64,000 bases of DNA from Homoserinibacter sp. GY 40078 (GTDB lineage Bacteria; Actinomycetota; Actinomycetes; Actinomycetales; Microbacteriaceae), in contig NZ_VRTZ01000001.1 of the NCBI RefSeq assembly GCF_008017545.1, positions 496,001 through 560,000 of the forward strand. Direction: 5' to 3'. Below the pieces are notes generated by a model that had not been told where the DNA came from, searched no databases, and worked only from the letters and a program-made list of their open reading frames with translations. The position numbers and the translations under genes were made by a program. This document shows positions 1 through 8,813 of the stretch, in pieces. The first letter of the stretch is position 1; every line of letters begins with the position of its first letter.

Positions 1-1
1 C

Positions 2-340
2 GACGCGCACTCCGAGCGCGGCCTCGACGCCTTCGGGCGTCCGCGCCTCGGGGGTATCGGCGACATGCTGGCGCCCGAGATCGAGGCGCGCATCGGCATC
101 GAGACCCGCGCCACGACGCTCGGCCACATCCAGCGCGGCGGCACCCCGACGGCCTACGACCGCGTGCTCGCGACCCGCTACGGCATGGCCGTGGTCGACG
201 TGGTTCTGCAGGAGCAGTGGGGCAAGATGGTCGCGCTGCGCGGCACCCAGATCGTCACCGTGCCGTTCGAGGATGCCCTCGGCCGCCTGAAGACGGTGCC
301 GCAGTCGCGCTACGACGAGGCGGCGATCCTCTTCGGTTGA
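2..340 (+). CDS. pfkA: 6-phosphofructokinase, C-terminal part
   Basis: This is the last 112 residues of 6-phosphofructokinase, which phosphorylates fructose 6-phosphate in glycolysis. The gene begins upstream of the window, and the frame is open from base 2. The visible part contains the conserved segment LGHIQRGGTPTAYDR, which lies in the sugar-phosphate binding region of the family, and the usual helical C-terminus follows. The tail length and the RLGGIGD segment fit the actinobacterial group of this family. Whether the enzyme uses ATP or pyrophosphate cannot be decided, because the residues that determine it lie outside the window. The next gene starts 31 bp downstream from its own predicted promoter. 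Confidence 0.9.
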   Translation, partial: DAHSERGLDAFGRPRLGGIGDMLAPEIEARIGIETRATTLGHIQRGGTPTAYDRVLATRYGMAVVDVVLQEQWGKMVALRGTQIVTVPFEDALGRLKTVPQSRYDEAAILFG

Positions 341-358
341 GCCCCGTGCGCACCCGCC

Positions 359-364
359 TAGGGT
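359..364 (+). promoter_or_regulatory. -10 box of a leaderless transcript (TAGGGT)
   Basis: TAGGGT matches TANNNT and lies 7 nt before the ATG at 372. The expected transcription start therefore falls on or next to the start codon. This favours the ATG over the in-frame GTG at 363, which overlaps the box. Confidence 0.55.
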
Positions 365-371
365 GGGGCGT

Positions 372-1349
372 ATGGTTCGTGCAGTGCAGGTGACCCGCGA
401 TGACGACGACGTCTCGACCGGTTTCGTCGATGTTCCCGAGACGGAACTGGGCGAAGGCGACGTGCTCGTGGATGTCGCGTTCTCGAGCCTGAACTACAAG
501 GACGCCCTCGCACTGCGGGGCGACCGCGGGGTGGCCCGCGTGAGCCCCTTGATCCCGGGCATCGACCTCGTCGGCACGGTCGCGGAGTCCGACGACGCCC
601 GGTGGCGTCCGGGCGACGAGGTGGTGCTCACCGGTGCCGGGCTCGGCGAAACCCGCAACGGGGGTTACGCCCGCCGGGCGCGTGTTTCGGGCGAGCTCCT
701 CATCCGCGTCCCCGCTGCGCTCGGGATGCGACGGGCGGCCGCGATCGGCACCGCCGGCTTCACCGCGGGGCAGTCCGTGCTCGCGCTCGACGACCGCGGG
801 ATCCCGGATGGCGACGTGCTGGTCACCGGCGCGACGGGCGGCGTGGGCTCGGTTGCCGTGATGCTGCTCTCGGCAGGCGGACGCACGGTCGCCGCCGCGA
901 CGGGCGACCCCGCTGGTGCCGACTACCTCCGCGGGCTCGGCGCGTCCACCATCATCGACCGCACGGAGTTGCAGCAGTCCGGGCGGCCGCTGCAGTCGGC
1001 CCGGTGGGCGGGGGCGGTGGATGTCGTGGGCGGCTCGACCCTCGCGACCCTGCTCGCGCAGACCCGGCACGGCGGCGCGGTCGCCGCGTGCGGCCTCGTC
1101 GAGGACCCTCAACTGCACACGACGGTGATGCCGTTCATCCTCCGCGGGGTCGCGCTGCTCGGCATCAACTCGGTCGAAGCGGATGCCGCCGAACGCGCCC
1201 GCGTCTGGGACCTTCTGGAGCGGCGGATCGACGTCGACCGTCTCGATGCGCTCACGACGACGATCCCGCTGAACGACGTCGTCGAGCGCGCCGCGGATAT
1301 CCTCACGGGGAGAAATCGTGGCCGTTTCGTCGTAGAGGTGGGAGACTGA
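372..1349 (+). CDS. Zinc-independent medium-chain quinone oxidoreductase (YhdH/AcuI-like)
   Basis: This 325-residue protein belongs to the medium-chain dehydrogenase/reductase superfamily and looks like a member of the YhdH/AcuI (acryloyl-CoA reductase) group. The N-terminal GroES-like domain carries the SSLNYKDAL segment typical of that group. The Rossmann domain carries the dinucleotide-binding motif TGATGGVGSVA, near residue 150. No zinc-binding cysteine cluster is visible, which fits a quinone or enoyl-CoA reductase rather than an alcohol dehydrogenase. NADPH is the expected cofactor. The ATG at 372 is preferred because a -10 box lies 7 nt upstream. The substrate is not indicated by the neighbours. 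The DUF1304 gene follows 5 bp later and is probably co-transcribed. Confidence 0.85.
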   Translation: MVRAVQVTRDDDDVSTGFVDVPETELGEGDVLVDVAFSSLNYKDALALRGDRGVARVSPLIPGIDLVGTVAESDDARWRPGDEVVLTGAGLGETRNGGYARRARVSGELLIRVPAALGMRRAAAIGTAGFTAGQSVLALDDRGIPDGDVLVTGATGGVGSVAVMLLSAGGRTVAAATGDPAGADYLRGLGASTIIDRTELQQSGRPLQSARWAGAVDVVGGSTLATLLAQTRHGGAVAACGLVEDPQLHTTVMPFILRGVALLGINSVEADAAERARVWDLLERRIDVDRLDALTTTIPLNDVVERAADILTGRNRGRFVVEVGD

Positions 1350-1354
1350 CACCC

Positions 1355-1777
1355 GTGGACCCCTTGCTGCTGGGTGTCGGTGCTGGCGTGGCCTCTCTGG
1401 CCGCGGGCATCCACGTCTATATCTGGATCCTCGAGAGCATCCGCTGGGGCACCGAGGGAACACAGCGGACTTTCGGCGTGCGCACTCGCGAAGAGGGCGA
1501 GGTGCTGCGCACGATGGCGTACAACCAGGGCTTCTACAACCTCTTCCTCGCGTTCGGAGCCGGGGCGGGGGTGTCGCTCGCGCTGTCTGGTCTGGTCGAG
1601 GCCGGCCTCGCGATCGCGCTCTACGCGTGCGCGAGCATGGTGCTCGCCTCGCTCGTGCTGCTGCTGTCGCGTCCGGGGATGCTGCGGGCGGTACTCGCGC
1701 AGGGTCTGGCCCCGCTCGTCGCGATCGTGCTGCTCTCGATCTCCTTCGCGGAGTACATCAGCGCACCTGCCAGCTGA
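1355..1777 (+). CDS. DUF1304 family membrane protein
   Basis: This 140-residue, strongly hydrophobic protein has about four predicted membrane helices: near the N-terminus (LLLGVGAGVASLAAGIHVYI), then two in the middle and one at the C-terminus. The segments WILESIRWGT and NQGFYNLFLAFGA are typical of DUF1304 proteins, small integral membrane proteins of unknown function. The GTG start lies 5 bp after the stop of the oxidoreductase gene, suggesting one transcript. The function is unknown. It probably resides in the cytoplasmic membrane. Confidence 0.75.
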   Translation: MDPLLLGVGAGVASLAAGIHVYIWILESIRWGTEGTQRTFGVRTREEGEVLRTMAYNQGFYNLFLAFGAGAGVSLALSGLVEAGLAIALYACASMVLASLVLLLSRPGMLRAVLAQGLAPLVAIVLLSISFAEYISAPAS

Positions 1778-1819
1778 GCCCCTCGGCCCAGCGGCGCCGG
1801 GCGCTCAGCGGTCCGGGGC

Positions 1820-3013
1820 TCAGCGGTCCCGCGACATCGCCGTGAGGTACGGATCGGCCCGCAGCACGCGCACGGCGACCAGCCATGCCGCCGCGGCGCA
1901 CATGAGCGCGGTGAGGGCCGCCAGCCCGCCCGCGGCGAGGACGACGCGATCCCATTGAGGCTCGAGCGTCGGCGCGAGCGAGGAGATCAGGAGGGCGCCC
2001 GGCCCGACGCCGGCGATCGTCCCGAGGACAGCGCCGAGTGCCGCCCCGAGTGCCACGTCGGCGATCACGAGGCGCGTCACCTGCCCCTTCGTCCATCCGC
2101 GGATGCGCAGCAGCGCGAACTCGTCGGTGCGGCGTGCGACGGCCGTGCGGATCGCGCGATTCAGGTGCAGAACCAGCAGGATGCCGACGGCCGCGCCGAC
2201 GACGGCGAGGAGCGCCGGGAAGATCGCGAACATGCCGGGGAGCTCGCCGAGTCGGTCACGCACGGGCACGGCGGTGAGCCCTAGGTCGCGGATGGATTCG
2301 GTGATCGCGGAGACCTCATCCGCGGAGTCGGCGACGACGGTCGCCGCGGGGATTCCCTGCGTGCGGAGGAAGTCGTCCGCACTGAGCCCGGAGCGCGCGG
2401 CGAGGAGTTCGACGACCAGCGCCTCGGAGGCGAGCGCGGCGTCCGGCCCGTAGCCCTGCCAGTCGGCCGCGTAGGTGGCGACGACGGGGAGCGCGCGCTC
2501 CTCGAGCCTGCCCGCACCATCCGATCCGAGCCGCGAGTAGGTCACGCGGAGCTCGTCGCCGGGGCTGACCTCAAGGGTGGTGCCCCCGACAGCGGTCGGC
2601 ACGACGATCGCGGGGCCGCGTACGGCGGCGTCGAGGTCGGCAGGCGCGTCGGGGGGAAGCAGCGCCGGGTTCAGCACCTGGAGGGTCATCGACCAGGTTT
2701 CGCCGTCCGCGCCGTAGACACCGACGGATGCATCGGCTCGAACGTCGGCGACTCCGGGGATCTCGCGGATCCGATCCAGTTGCGCCGAGGTGATGCCGCT
2801 CGCGGCGAGATCGGCGGCGGCCACCTCGATCTGTGCGAGCGCGGACTCACCGCCGAGCGAGTCCGCGACACTTCCGGCGAGAGCCGCGGTGGGCGTGACG
2901 AGGGCGCTGACCACGAGACTCGCACCAGCCACGGTGAGCACGAGCGACCGCGCGATCGAGAAACGGCGGCGTATCGAGATCCCGAGCCAGCTGGCCGGGC
3001 CGGGGAACCTCAT
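1820..3013 (-). CDS. ABC transporter permease, MacB/FtsX topology
   Basis: This 397-residue protein has one N-terminal membrane helix (about residues 18-42), a long extracytoplasmic domain (about 45-270) and three C-terminal helices. That is the arrangement of MacB/LolC/FtsX-type permeases, which mostly move or extract substrates at the outer face of the membrane instead of importing nutrients. Its ATG overlaps the last codons of the ATPase gene by 4 nt, so the two are translationally coupled and surely work together. The substrate is unknown. The lipoprotein and small secreted protein encoded upstream in the same direction are obvious candidates for partner and cargo. Confidence 0.8.
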   Translation of the reverse strand: MRFPGPASWLGISIRRRFSIARSLVLTVAGASLVVSALVTPTAALAGSVADSLGGESALAQIEVAAADLAASGITSAQLDRIREIPGVADVRADASVGVYGADGETWSMTLQVLNPALLPPDAPADLDAAVRGPAIVVPTAVGGTTLEVSPGDELRVTYSRLGSDGAGRLEERALPVVATYAADWQGYGPDAALASEALVVELLAARSGLSADDFLRTQGIPAATVVADSADEVSAITESIRDLGLTAVPVRDRLGELPGMFAIFPALLAVVGAAVGILLVLHLNRAIRTAVARRTDEFALLRIRGWTKGQVTRLVIADVALGAALGAVLGTIAGVGPGALLISSLAPTLEPQWDRVVLAAGGLAALTALMCAAAAWLVAVRVLRADPYLTAMSRDR

Positions 3014-3621
3014 GGCTGTGCTCCTGTCATCTCGATGACGGCATCGGCCGTGTCGATCACGGCGCGATCGTGGGTCGCGACGAGCACCACCGATCCGGCC
3101 GCCGCGGCACCACGGAGGCTCGCGATCACGCGCGACGTACTGAGAGCATCCAGACTTCCCGTCGGCTCGTCCGCGAGGAGCACGGAGGGGCGGCCCGCGA
3201 GCGCGGCGGCGATCGCCACCCGCTGGCGTTGTCCGCCCGACAGCGACGACGGCAACTCGTCGCCGAGACCCCGCATGCCGAGCTCGTGCAGCACCCCCAT
3301 CGCGCGCGCACGTGATCGGGACGTCGGCCTCCCCCACGCCAGGGCGACGTTCTCCCACACGGTGAGGCGCTCGAAGACGACGCAGTTCTGGGTGACGAGG
3401 GCGCACGGCGCACCGACCCGGCTTGCCGCCCCGCTCGTCACCCGGACGTCGCCGGATTCCGGCGTGAGCACACCGGCGACGCACGCGAGCACCGTCGACT
3501 TCCCCGCGCCGGAGGGCCCGACGAGGGCGGTGACGGCCCCGGGGGCAGCCGAGAACGTGACGTCTCGGACACCCCGTTCGACTGCGTCGTAGGCGTAATT
3601 CAGTCGTTCGACGATGAGCAT
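3010..3621 (-). CDS. ABC transporter ATPase (LolD/MacB type)
   Basis: This 203-residue nucleotide-binding subunit contains Walker A (GPSGAGKS), the signature LSGGQRQR, Walker B (VLLADEP) and the switch histidine in VATHDRA. The short length matches the LolD/MacB class of ATPases. It energises the permease encoded immediately downstream (4-nt overlap). It lies 2 bp downstream of the large lipoprotein gene, so the secreted protein, lipoprotein, ATPase and permease form one transcription unit. Family membership is certain; the transported substrate is not known. Confidence 0.9.
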   Translation of the reverse strand: MLIVERLNYAYDAVERGVRDVTFSAAPGAVTALVGPSGAGKSTVLACVAGVLTPESGDVRVTSGAASRVGAPCALVTQNCVVFERLTVWENVALAWGRPTSRSRARAMGVLHELGMRGLGDELPSSLSGGQRQRVAIAAALAGRPSVLLADEPTGSLDALSTSRVIASLRGAAAAGSVVLVATHDRAVIDTADAVIEMTGAQP

Positions 3622-3623
3622 CG

Positions 3624-5183
3624 TCAGCTCCAGTTCTCGATGCGAGCGCGTAGCAGCTCAAGGGCGAGTGGGCGGGCTCGCTCCACGTACCGGTCTCCCT
3701 CGGCCGCGTCGATGCGGGCGACGAGCTCGTCCAATGCCTCGACCATCGCGGCGCGGAAGTCGGGGTCGGGTCGCGGGTCGTTCGCGAGGCTGCGCATCAT
3801 GACGTACCCGAGCGCCGACCCGTACCGCTCACCCTCCAGCGCGGCGATGCCGCGGGCGAGGTATTCGTCGTCCGTGAGATTCAGCGCCTCCGCGCACCCG
3901 TCCGCGGCGACCGCGAGTGTCGCGAAGGCGAGGGGTGCGGCGGCGAACCATGCGTCGACGTCCGAGGCGTCGCAGTCCGGCACCTCGATCCCCGCTTCCG
4001 TGGCTGCCTCGATCATGTGTGCCGTCGTGAGGTCGTCACCCTGTGTCAGGTCGAGGTCGGCCATCGCCGCGCGTACCCGCTCTCTCGCCGCAGAGTCCAC
4101 GTCTCGGGGGCACACACCCGTCAACCGGGCGCAGAGGAACACGATGTCGCTCGTGAGCGGGCCATCGCTCACCTCACCCGCGGCCGCGACCGCGCCTCCC
4201 ACGCCCGCGCGAAGCCATTCCGGAGGCTGCCCGGCACCTGTGACCGCAAGGAGTGCGACCGCGTCGCGTGCGGAGGCCAGGGTGCCTGCCCCCACCGGCG
4301 AATCTCCGACCTCGGAGAAGGTCGCGCGCGCGGTGCTCCACGATTCGATCGAGGCGGCGTTGGCCGCGAGGACGCGCGCGACGACCGACCGGGACGCCCC
4401 GGATGCGGCGAGGTACCTGAGTACCGTCGGATCGGAGACGATGGGCGACTCACCGGCGCACTGCGCAAGCGCATCATCCGCTCGGCCGGCGCTCCGCACG
4501 ATGTTCGCGTAGACCTGCACCCATTCGTCGCAGCCAGACTCCCGAAGCGACTGCGCGATGTCCTCGACGAGGTCATCCGAGAGGTTCGGCACGGCGTCGG
4601 CGGGGATCACCCCCTGCGCACGCATCGCGACGAACGGCAGCGAGTGATCTCTCGTCGCGTCCCACAGCTGCTCGCGGAGCGATTGAGGCACCGCGACCGA
4701 TTCCCCGTCGCGACAGCGGATCGCAGCGACGATGTCAGCCGCGAGCGCGGCCTCGTTCTCGTTTCCGATCCGACCGACGGATGCCCAGCTCAGCGAATCG
4801 ATGGCACCTCGCGACGAGGTCGGCAACGCACGCGCCGCACGGTCGGCCTCGCCGCCCACGATCTCGCACAGCTGCGCGTATGTCGCCACCGCGTCCTCAA
4901 TGGCGCGCGCAGAGAGACGCTCGAGGTCGGTGTCGTCGATGGTGACGACCTCGACCTCGGCGTAGCGCTGGGCGACGGCGATCGCGCTCAGCCCGGCGAG
5001 CGACGCGGCGGGCGGATGCTCCAACGACGCGTGTACGAGGTCATCGGCGGCGCGCAACTGCGCGACATACGCCCGCGCCTCATCCGCCGACATCGTCGGC
5101 TGCGTCTGATCCACCTCGCCACTGCAGCCGACGACGAGGGCGGCGGCCGTCAGTGTCGCGAGGGCCGCCGCCCACCGCCTCAT
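3624..5183 (-). CDS. Large secreted lipoprotein of unknown function
   Basis: This 519-residue protein starts with a classic lipoprotein signal: MRRWAAA, a hydrophobic core, then LVVGC with the lipidated cysteine at residue 20. The remainder is rich in alanine, aspartate and glutamate, mostly predicted helical, and has several scattered cysteines (for example in ESGCDEW and VPDCDAS). I recognise no catalytic motif. The reading frame is open well upstream, but only the ATG at 5183 gives a proper signal peptide. It lies between the small secreted protein gene (11 bp upstream) and the ABC ATPase gene (2 bp downstream), which suggests a surface partner or receptor of that transporter. Confidence 0.75.
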   Translation of the reverse strand: MRRWAAALATLTAAALVVGCSGEVDQTQPTMSADEARAYVAQLRAADDLVHASLEHPPAASLAGLSAIAVAQRYAEVEVVTIDDTDLERLSARAIEDAVATYAQLCEIVGGEADRAARALPTSSRGAIDSLSWASVGRIGNENEAALAADIVAAIRCRDGESVAVPQSLREQLWDATRDHSLPFVAMRAQGVIPADAVPNLSDDLVEDIAQSLRESGCDEWVQVYANIVRSAGRADDALAQCAGESPIVSDPTVLRYLAASGASRSVVARVLAANAASIESWSTARATFSEVGDSPVGAGTLASARDAVALLAVTGAGQPPEWLRAGVGGAVAAAGEVSDGPLTSDIVFLCARLTGVCPRDVDSAARERVRAAMADLDLTQGDDLTTAHMIEAATEAGIEVPDCDASDVDAWFAAAPLAFATLAVAADGCAEALNLTDDEYLARGIAALEGERYGSALGYVMMRSLANDPRPDPDFRAAMVEALDELVARIDAAEGDRYVERARPLALELLRARIENWS

Positions 5184-5194
5184 GGATGCTCGGG

Positions 5195-5665
5195 TCACCA
5201 CGACCAGACGTCGACGTACTTCTTGACTCCCTGGTGCAGGGCGAACGCGGACGAGTTGACGTGAACGGAGATCGTGAGCCCCGAGTACGACGCCGTGCCG
5301 CTGAGGTCGGAGATCCACGAGTTCTTGTTGGTCCACGCGATCGACTTGCTGCTGGCGGTGCCGCTTCCGCCGACGCCCTTCGGGAGGGAGACGGAGGGGT
5401 TGATCCCGCGCGCCTCGATGGTGGCCGTGTTGCGGATCTGCTCGACGTTCTTCGACTTCCCGTTGAGGGTCGTCTTGGACGAGGTCGCGAAATCGATCCG
5501 GCCGCCCGACAGGATGTTGGGGCTCCAGGCGTTCGCCTGCAGCTTGATGCTCGTCCCCGGGAGTGTGACCGTGCGCGATCCGCTGAATGCCTGAGCGGGA
5601 ACGGCGGCGCCCGCGGCGAGCACGATCGCCGCAATCGCTCCCGCGAGGATGCTGGTCTTCTTCAT
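5195..5665 (-). CDS. Small secreted protein of unknown function
   Basis: This 156-residue protein has a Sec signal peptide (MKKTSILAGA, hydrophobic core, predicted cleavage after PAQA at about residue 26). The mature part has about 130 residues, is rich in Ser, Thr, Gly and Asn, lacks cysteine and ends in YVDVWSW. It looks beta-rich. The start is supported by GGAG about 9 nt upstream. It is the first gene of a unit with a lipoprotein and a MacB-type ABC transporter. The arrangement resembles bacteriocin or secreted-effector loci such as lactococcin 972, but I see no sequence motif that proves this. Confidence 0.75.
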   Translation of the reverse strand: MKKTSILAGAIAAIVLAAGAAVPAQAFSGSRTVTLPGTSIKLQANAWSPNILSGGRIDFATSSKTTLNGKSKNVEQIRNTATIEARGINPSVSLPKGVGGSGTASSKSIAWTNKNSWISDLSGTASYSGLTISVHVNSSAFALHQGVKKYVDVWSW

Positions 5666-5683
5666 GAATGTGATCTCCGTCCC

Positions 5684-5699
5684 GGCGGCGAACGCCGCC
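5684..5699 (-). promoter_or_regulatory. GC-rich hairpin in the leader of the secreted-protein operon
   Basis: A perfect inverted repeat (GGCGGCG / CGCCGCC, 2-nt centre) lies about 20 nt upstream of the start codon at 5665 and just upstream of the ribosome binding site. In RNA it would form a stable stem, which could influence translation or mRNA stability. The role is inferred. Confidence 0.4.
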
Positions 5700-5743
5700 C
5701 TTCAGAAGGCCATGCCATATGGCTGACCTGTTAAGCCAATCGG

Positions 5744-7066
5744 CTACGCATGCCCTCCCGGGCGCGCGGCCGAGGCAGCGGCTCGGGCGGCCGCCGGGAG
5801 CGCCTCCGCGATCCGCGCCAGGGCCGCCTCGTCGTGGGCGGCCGTGAGGAACCACGCCTCGAACACACTCGGGGGCGCGGAAACCCCCGCGTCGAGGAGG
5901 GCGTGGAAGAACGGCGGGTAGCGCCACGACTCCTGATCGCGGGCGTCGGAGTAGTCGCGCACGGGAGCGTCGCGGAACGCGATCGAGAAGAGGCTCCCGG
6001 CGCGGGGGATCACGTGGGCGACTCCTTCCGCGGTGAGGGCCTCAGAGACCGCCGTCGCGACCAGCTCGGCAGCCGCGTCGATCCGCGCGTAGACCGCGGC
6101 GTCCGCGGCGCGGAGCGTCGTGAGACCCGCCGCGACCGCGAGCGGGTTCCCGCTCAGCGTGCCGGCCTGGTACACGGGGCCGAGCGGTGCGAGCAGCTCC
6201 ATGAATTCGCGGCGTCCGCCGAGCGCCGCGAGCGGCATCCCCCCGCCGACGACCTTGCCGAACGTGAAGAGGTCGGGCGCCCAGCCGTCGCCGTCGAGGC
6301 CCCACCATCCGGCCGGGCCCACACGGAATCCGGTGAGCACCTCGTCGAGGATCAGCAGCGCGCCCTCGGCGTGAGCGACCTCGACGAGGGCCGCGTTGAA
6401 CCCTGGGGCGGGGGCGAGCACTCCCGCGTTCGCCCCCGCGGCCTCCGTGATTATTGCGGCGATGCGCCCCGGATGCGCGAGGAACGCGGCGCGCACCGCA
6501 TCGAGGTCGTTGTAGGGCAGCACGAGCGTCTGGGCGGCGATCGGCTCGGGAACTCCCGCCGAACCGGGCAACCCTTGCGTCGCGACGCCAGAACCCGCCT
6601 CGGCGAGCAGGCCGTCCGAGTGGCCGTGGTAGTGGCCGGCGAACTTCACGATGAGATCGCGGCCGGTGGCGCCGCGGGCGAGGCGGATGGCCGTCATCGT
6701 CGCTTCGGTGCCGGTGGAGACGAGCCGCAGCAGCTCCACGCCGCTCGCGGGGCCGAGGCGGTCGCGCACGAGCTCGGCGAGCTCGGTCTCGGCGGGCGTC
6801 GACGCCCCGAACGAGAGCCCCCGTGCGGCCGCTTCTTGGACGGCGGCGACCACGTCCGGATGCGCGTGCCCGAGCAGCGCCGGCCCCCACGACGCGACGA
6901 GGTCGACGTACTCGCGGCCGTCGGCATCCGTCACGTACGGACCGCGCGCCGAGACGAGGAAGCGGGGGGTACCGCCGACCGAACCGAAGGCGCGCACCGG
7001 CGAGTTCACGCCGCCGGGCAGCGCCGAGCGCGCCCGCGCGTACGCGGCGTCGTTCGCGGAGGTCAT
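5744..7066 (-). CDS. hemL: Glutamate-1-semialdehyde 2,1-aminomutase
   Basis: This 440-residue PLP enzyme converts glutamate-1-semialdehyde to 5-aminolevulinate, the second step of the C5 heme pathway. Diagnostic segments are [12 protein letters not shown] at the N-terminus, the cofactor region [23 protein letters not shown] and the PLP lysine in [10 protein letters not shown] (K271). The length agrees with the family. The ATG overlaps the hemB stop codon (ATGA), so hemL is the last gene of the hemQ-H-C-D-B-L series. HemA, which makes its substrate, is encoded divergently at 15.2 kb. Confidence 0.96.
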   Translation of the reverse strand: MTSANDAAYARARSALPGGVNSPVRAFGSVGGTPRFLVSARGPYVTDADGREYVDLVASWGPALLGHAHPDVVAAVQEAAARGLSFGASTPAETELAELVRDRLGPASGVELLRLVSTGTEATMTAIRLARGATGRDLIVKFAGHYHGHSDGLLAEAGSGVATQGLPGSAGVPEPIAAQTLVLPYNDLDAVRAAFLAHPGRIAAIITEAAGANAGVLAPAPGFNAALVEVAHAEGALLILDEVLTGFRVGPAGWWGLDGDGWAPDLFTFGKVVGGGMPLAALGGRREFMELLAPLGPVYQAGTLSGNPLAVAAGLTTLRAADAAVYARIDAAAELVATAVSEALTAEGVAHVIPRAGSLFSIAFRDAPVRDYSDARDQESWRYPPFFHALLDAGVSAPPSVFEAWFLTAAHDEAALARIAEALPAAARAAASAARPGGHA

Positions 7067-8049
7067 CGGCGCTCCCCCGCCCATCGCTCGGCCGCGTCGA
7101 GCGCGAAGTAGCTGAGCACCGCGTCCGCTCCCGCGCGCACGATGCTCTGGAGCGACTCGTCGACCGCCCGGTCGCCGTCGATCCAGCCGTTCTGCGCGGC
7201 GGCCGTGATCATCGCGTACTCGCCGCTGACCTGGTACGCCCACACCGGCACGGGAGAAGCATCCGCGGCGTCGGCCAGCACGTCGAGGAAGCTCATCGCC
7301 GGCTTGACCATCACCACGTCGGCGCCCTCCTCCACGTCGAGCTGCACTTCGCGCAGGCCCTCACGTCGATTGCCGGGGTCGAGCTGGTAGCTGCGCCGGT
7401 CGCCCTGCAGCGACGACTGCACCGCCTCGCGGAACGGCCCGTAGAACGCGGATGCGTACTTGGCCGCGTACGCGAGGATCGGCACGTCGTGGCGACCGGC
7501 CGCATCCAGCTCGTCGCGCACCGCGGCGACCTGGCCGTCCATCATCCCCGAGAGTCCGAGCAGCTGCGATCCCGCATCCGCCTGGGCGAGCGCCATCTCG
7601 CGGTACCTCACGAGGCTCGCGTCGTTGTCGACCCGACCCTCGGAGTCGAGGACACCGCAGTGCCCGTGATCGGTGAACTCGTCGAGGCAGAGATCCGTCT
7701 GCACGACGAGGGCATCGCCCACCTCGGCGACGGCGGCCCGTGTCGCCACGTTCAGGATGCCGTCCGGGTCGGTCGCGCCCGATCCGCGCGCGTCCTTCTC
7801 GACCGGCACGCCGAAGAGCATCACTCCCCCGATGCCGGCCTCCGCCGCACGCACGAGCTCGGCACGCAGCGAGTCGAGCGAATGCTGCACGACGCCGGGC
7901 ATCGAGGCGATGGGGCGCGGCTCATCGCCGCCCTCCGCGACGAACACGGGCAGCACGAGCTGCGCCGGATGCACTAGCGTCTCGCGCGCGAGCCGGCGCC
8001 ATGCCGGGCTCTGTCGCAGACGCCTCGGCCGGATGTGGGGCGCGCTCAT
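7063..8049 (-). CDS. hemB: Delta-aminolevulinic acid dehydratase (porphobilinogen synthase)
   Basis: This 328-residue enzyme condenses two 5-aminolevulinates to porphobilinogen. The two active-site lysines are visible in [15 protein letters not shown] and [11 protein letters not shown]. The metal-binding region reads [14 protein letters not shown]. Zinc-type enzymes have a cysteine where this protein has the aspartate after CL, so two of the usual three cysteines remain and the metal requirement may be mixed. The ATG overlaps the end of hemD by 4 nt, and the stop overlaps the hemL start. Confidence 0.96.
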   Translation of the reverse strand: MSAPHIRPRRLRQSPAWRRLARETLVHPAQLVLPVFVAEGGDEPRPIASMPGVVQHSLDSLRAELVRAAEAGIGGVMLFGVPVEKDARGSGATDPDGILNVATRAAVAEVGDALVVQTDLCLDEFTDHGHCGVLDSEGRVDNDASLVRYREMALAQADAGSQLLGLSGMMDGQVAAVRDELDAAGRHDVPILAYAAKYASAFYGPFREAVQSSLQGDRRSYQLDPGNRREGLREVQLDVEEGADVVMVKPAMSFLDVLADAADASPVPVWAYQVSGEYAMITAAAQNGWIDGDRAVDESLQSIVRAGADAVLSYFALDAAERWAGERR

Positions 8050-8813
8050 TCGTCCTCCGCGTATTCGACGAGCGCCGAGAGGAGGGAGTCGACGCTGCGC
8101 TCCTCGGCGATGACGTGCACCGGCAGTCCGGCCGCGCGCGTGTCGAACGCGGTGCGCGGCCCGATGCAGGCCACGACCGTCTGCTCGGGAAGCGGGGCCA
8201 GCTGCTCGGAGACCTGGCGCGCAACCGACCCGGAGGTCACGAGGATCGCGCGGATGCGGCCAGATGCCACGTCGGCCTTCACGGGCTCGGCGGCGGGAAC
8301 GCCGACGGTGCGGTAGGCAGCCACGAACTCCACCTCGAAGCCCAGCCGTGAGAGCCCCGCCACGAGAGTGGGCTCGGCGATGTCCGACTGAGGGATGAGC
8401 ACACGCCCACGGATTCCCGAGTCGGGCCACTCCTTCACGAGCCCGCGAGCCGAGTTGTCGGAGGTGGGGACGAAGTCGACTCGGTACCCGGCGACCTGAA
8501 GCGCGGCCGCGGTCGTCTCGCCGACGGCGGCGATGCGCGTCGCATCCGGCACCTTCACCCGCTGACTCACGAGCACGTCGACCGTCGTCGCACTCGTCAC
8601 GACGAGCCACGCGAACTGGCCGTCCTGCAGCTCGTGCAGCGCATTGGCGAGGGTGGTGGGGTCTTCGGTGGAGGCGAAGTTGATGAGCGGTGCGATCACC
8701 GGGACGCCCCCGTATCCGCGAACGGCCGCCGCGACCCCGTCGCCCCATTTGCCGCCGCGCGGCACCAGCACCCGCCATCCGGCGAGCGGCTTCACGGCGG
8801 TGGTGGGGGTCAC
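8046..8813 (-). CDS. hemD: Uroporphyrinogen-III synthase
   Basis: This 255-residue protein is the poorly conserved HemD, which closes and inverts ring D of hydroxymethylbilane. Support comes from the segments WRVLVPRGG, WLVVTSATTVDVL, RIAAVGETTAAAL, ILVTSGSVAR and CIGPRTA, and from its position directly after hemC. The GTG start overlaps the hemC stop (GTGA). There is no fused methyltransferase domain, unlike some actinobacterial HemD proteins. Confidence 0.9.
   Translation of the reverse strand: MTPTTAVKPLAGWRVLVPRGGKWGDGVAAAVRGYGGVPVIAPLINFASTEDPTTLANALHELQDGQFAWLVVTSATTVDVLVSQRVKVPDATRIAAVGETTAAALQVAGYRVDFVPTSDNSARGLVKEWPDSGIRGRVLIPQSDIAEPTLVAGLSRLGFEVEFVAAYRTVGVPAAEPVKADVASGRIRAILVTSGSVARQVSEQLAPLPEQTVVACIGPRTAFDTRAAGLPVHVIAEERSVDSLLSALVEYAEDE

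Noticed and set aside
255-1463. 402-codon open frame on the minus strand over the oxidoreductase gene
   Set aside because: It is very rich in Arg, Pro and Ala, has no recognisable domain, and is the antisense of a well-supported gene. Such frames are expected at this GC content.
5195-5665. Assignment of the secreted protein to the lactococcin 972 bacteriocin family
   Set aside because: The size and ABC neighbours are suggestive, but the typical small size, glycine/tryptophan motif and the dedicated large membrane protein of that family are missing.
5184-5927. N-terminal extension of the lipoprotein frame to 767 residues
   Set aside because: The added part is Arg/Pro-rich and covers the secreted-protein gene in another frame. 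Only the ATG at 5183 gives a proper lipoprotein signal.
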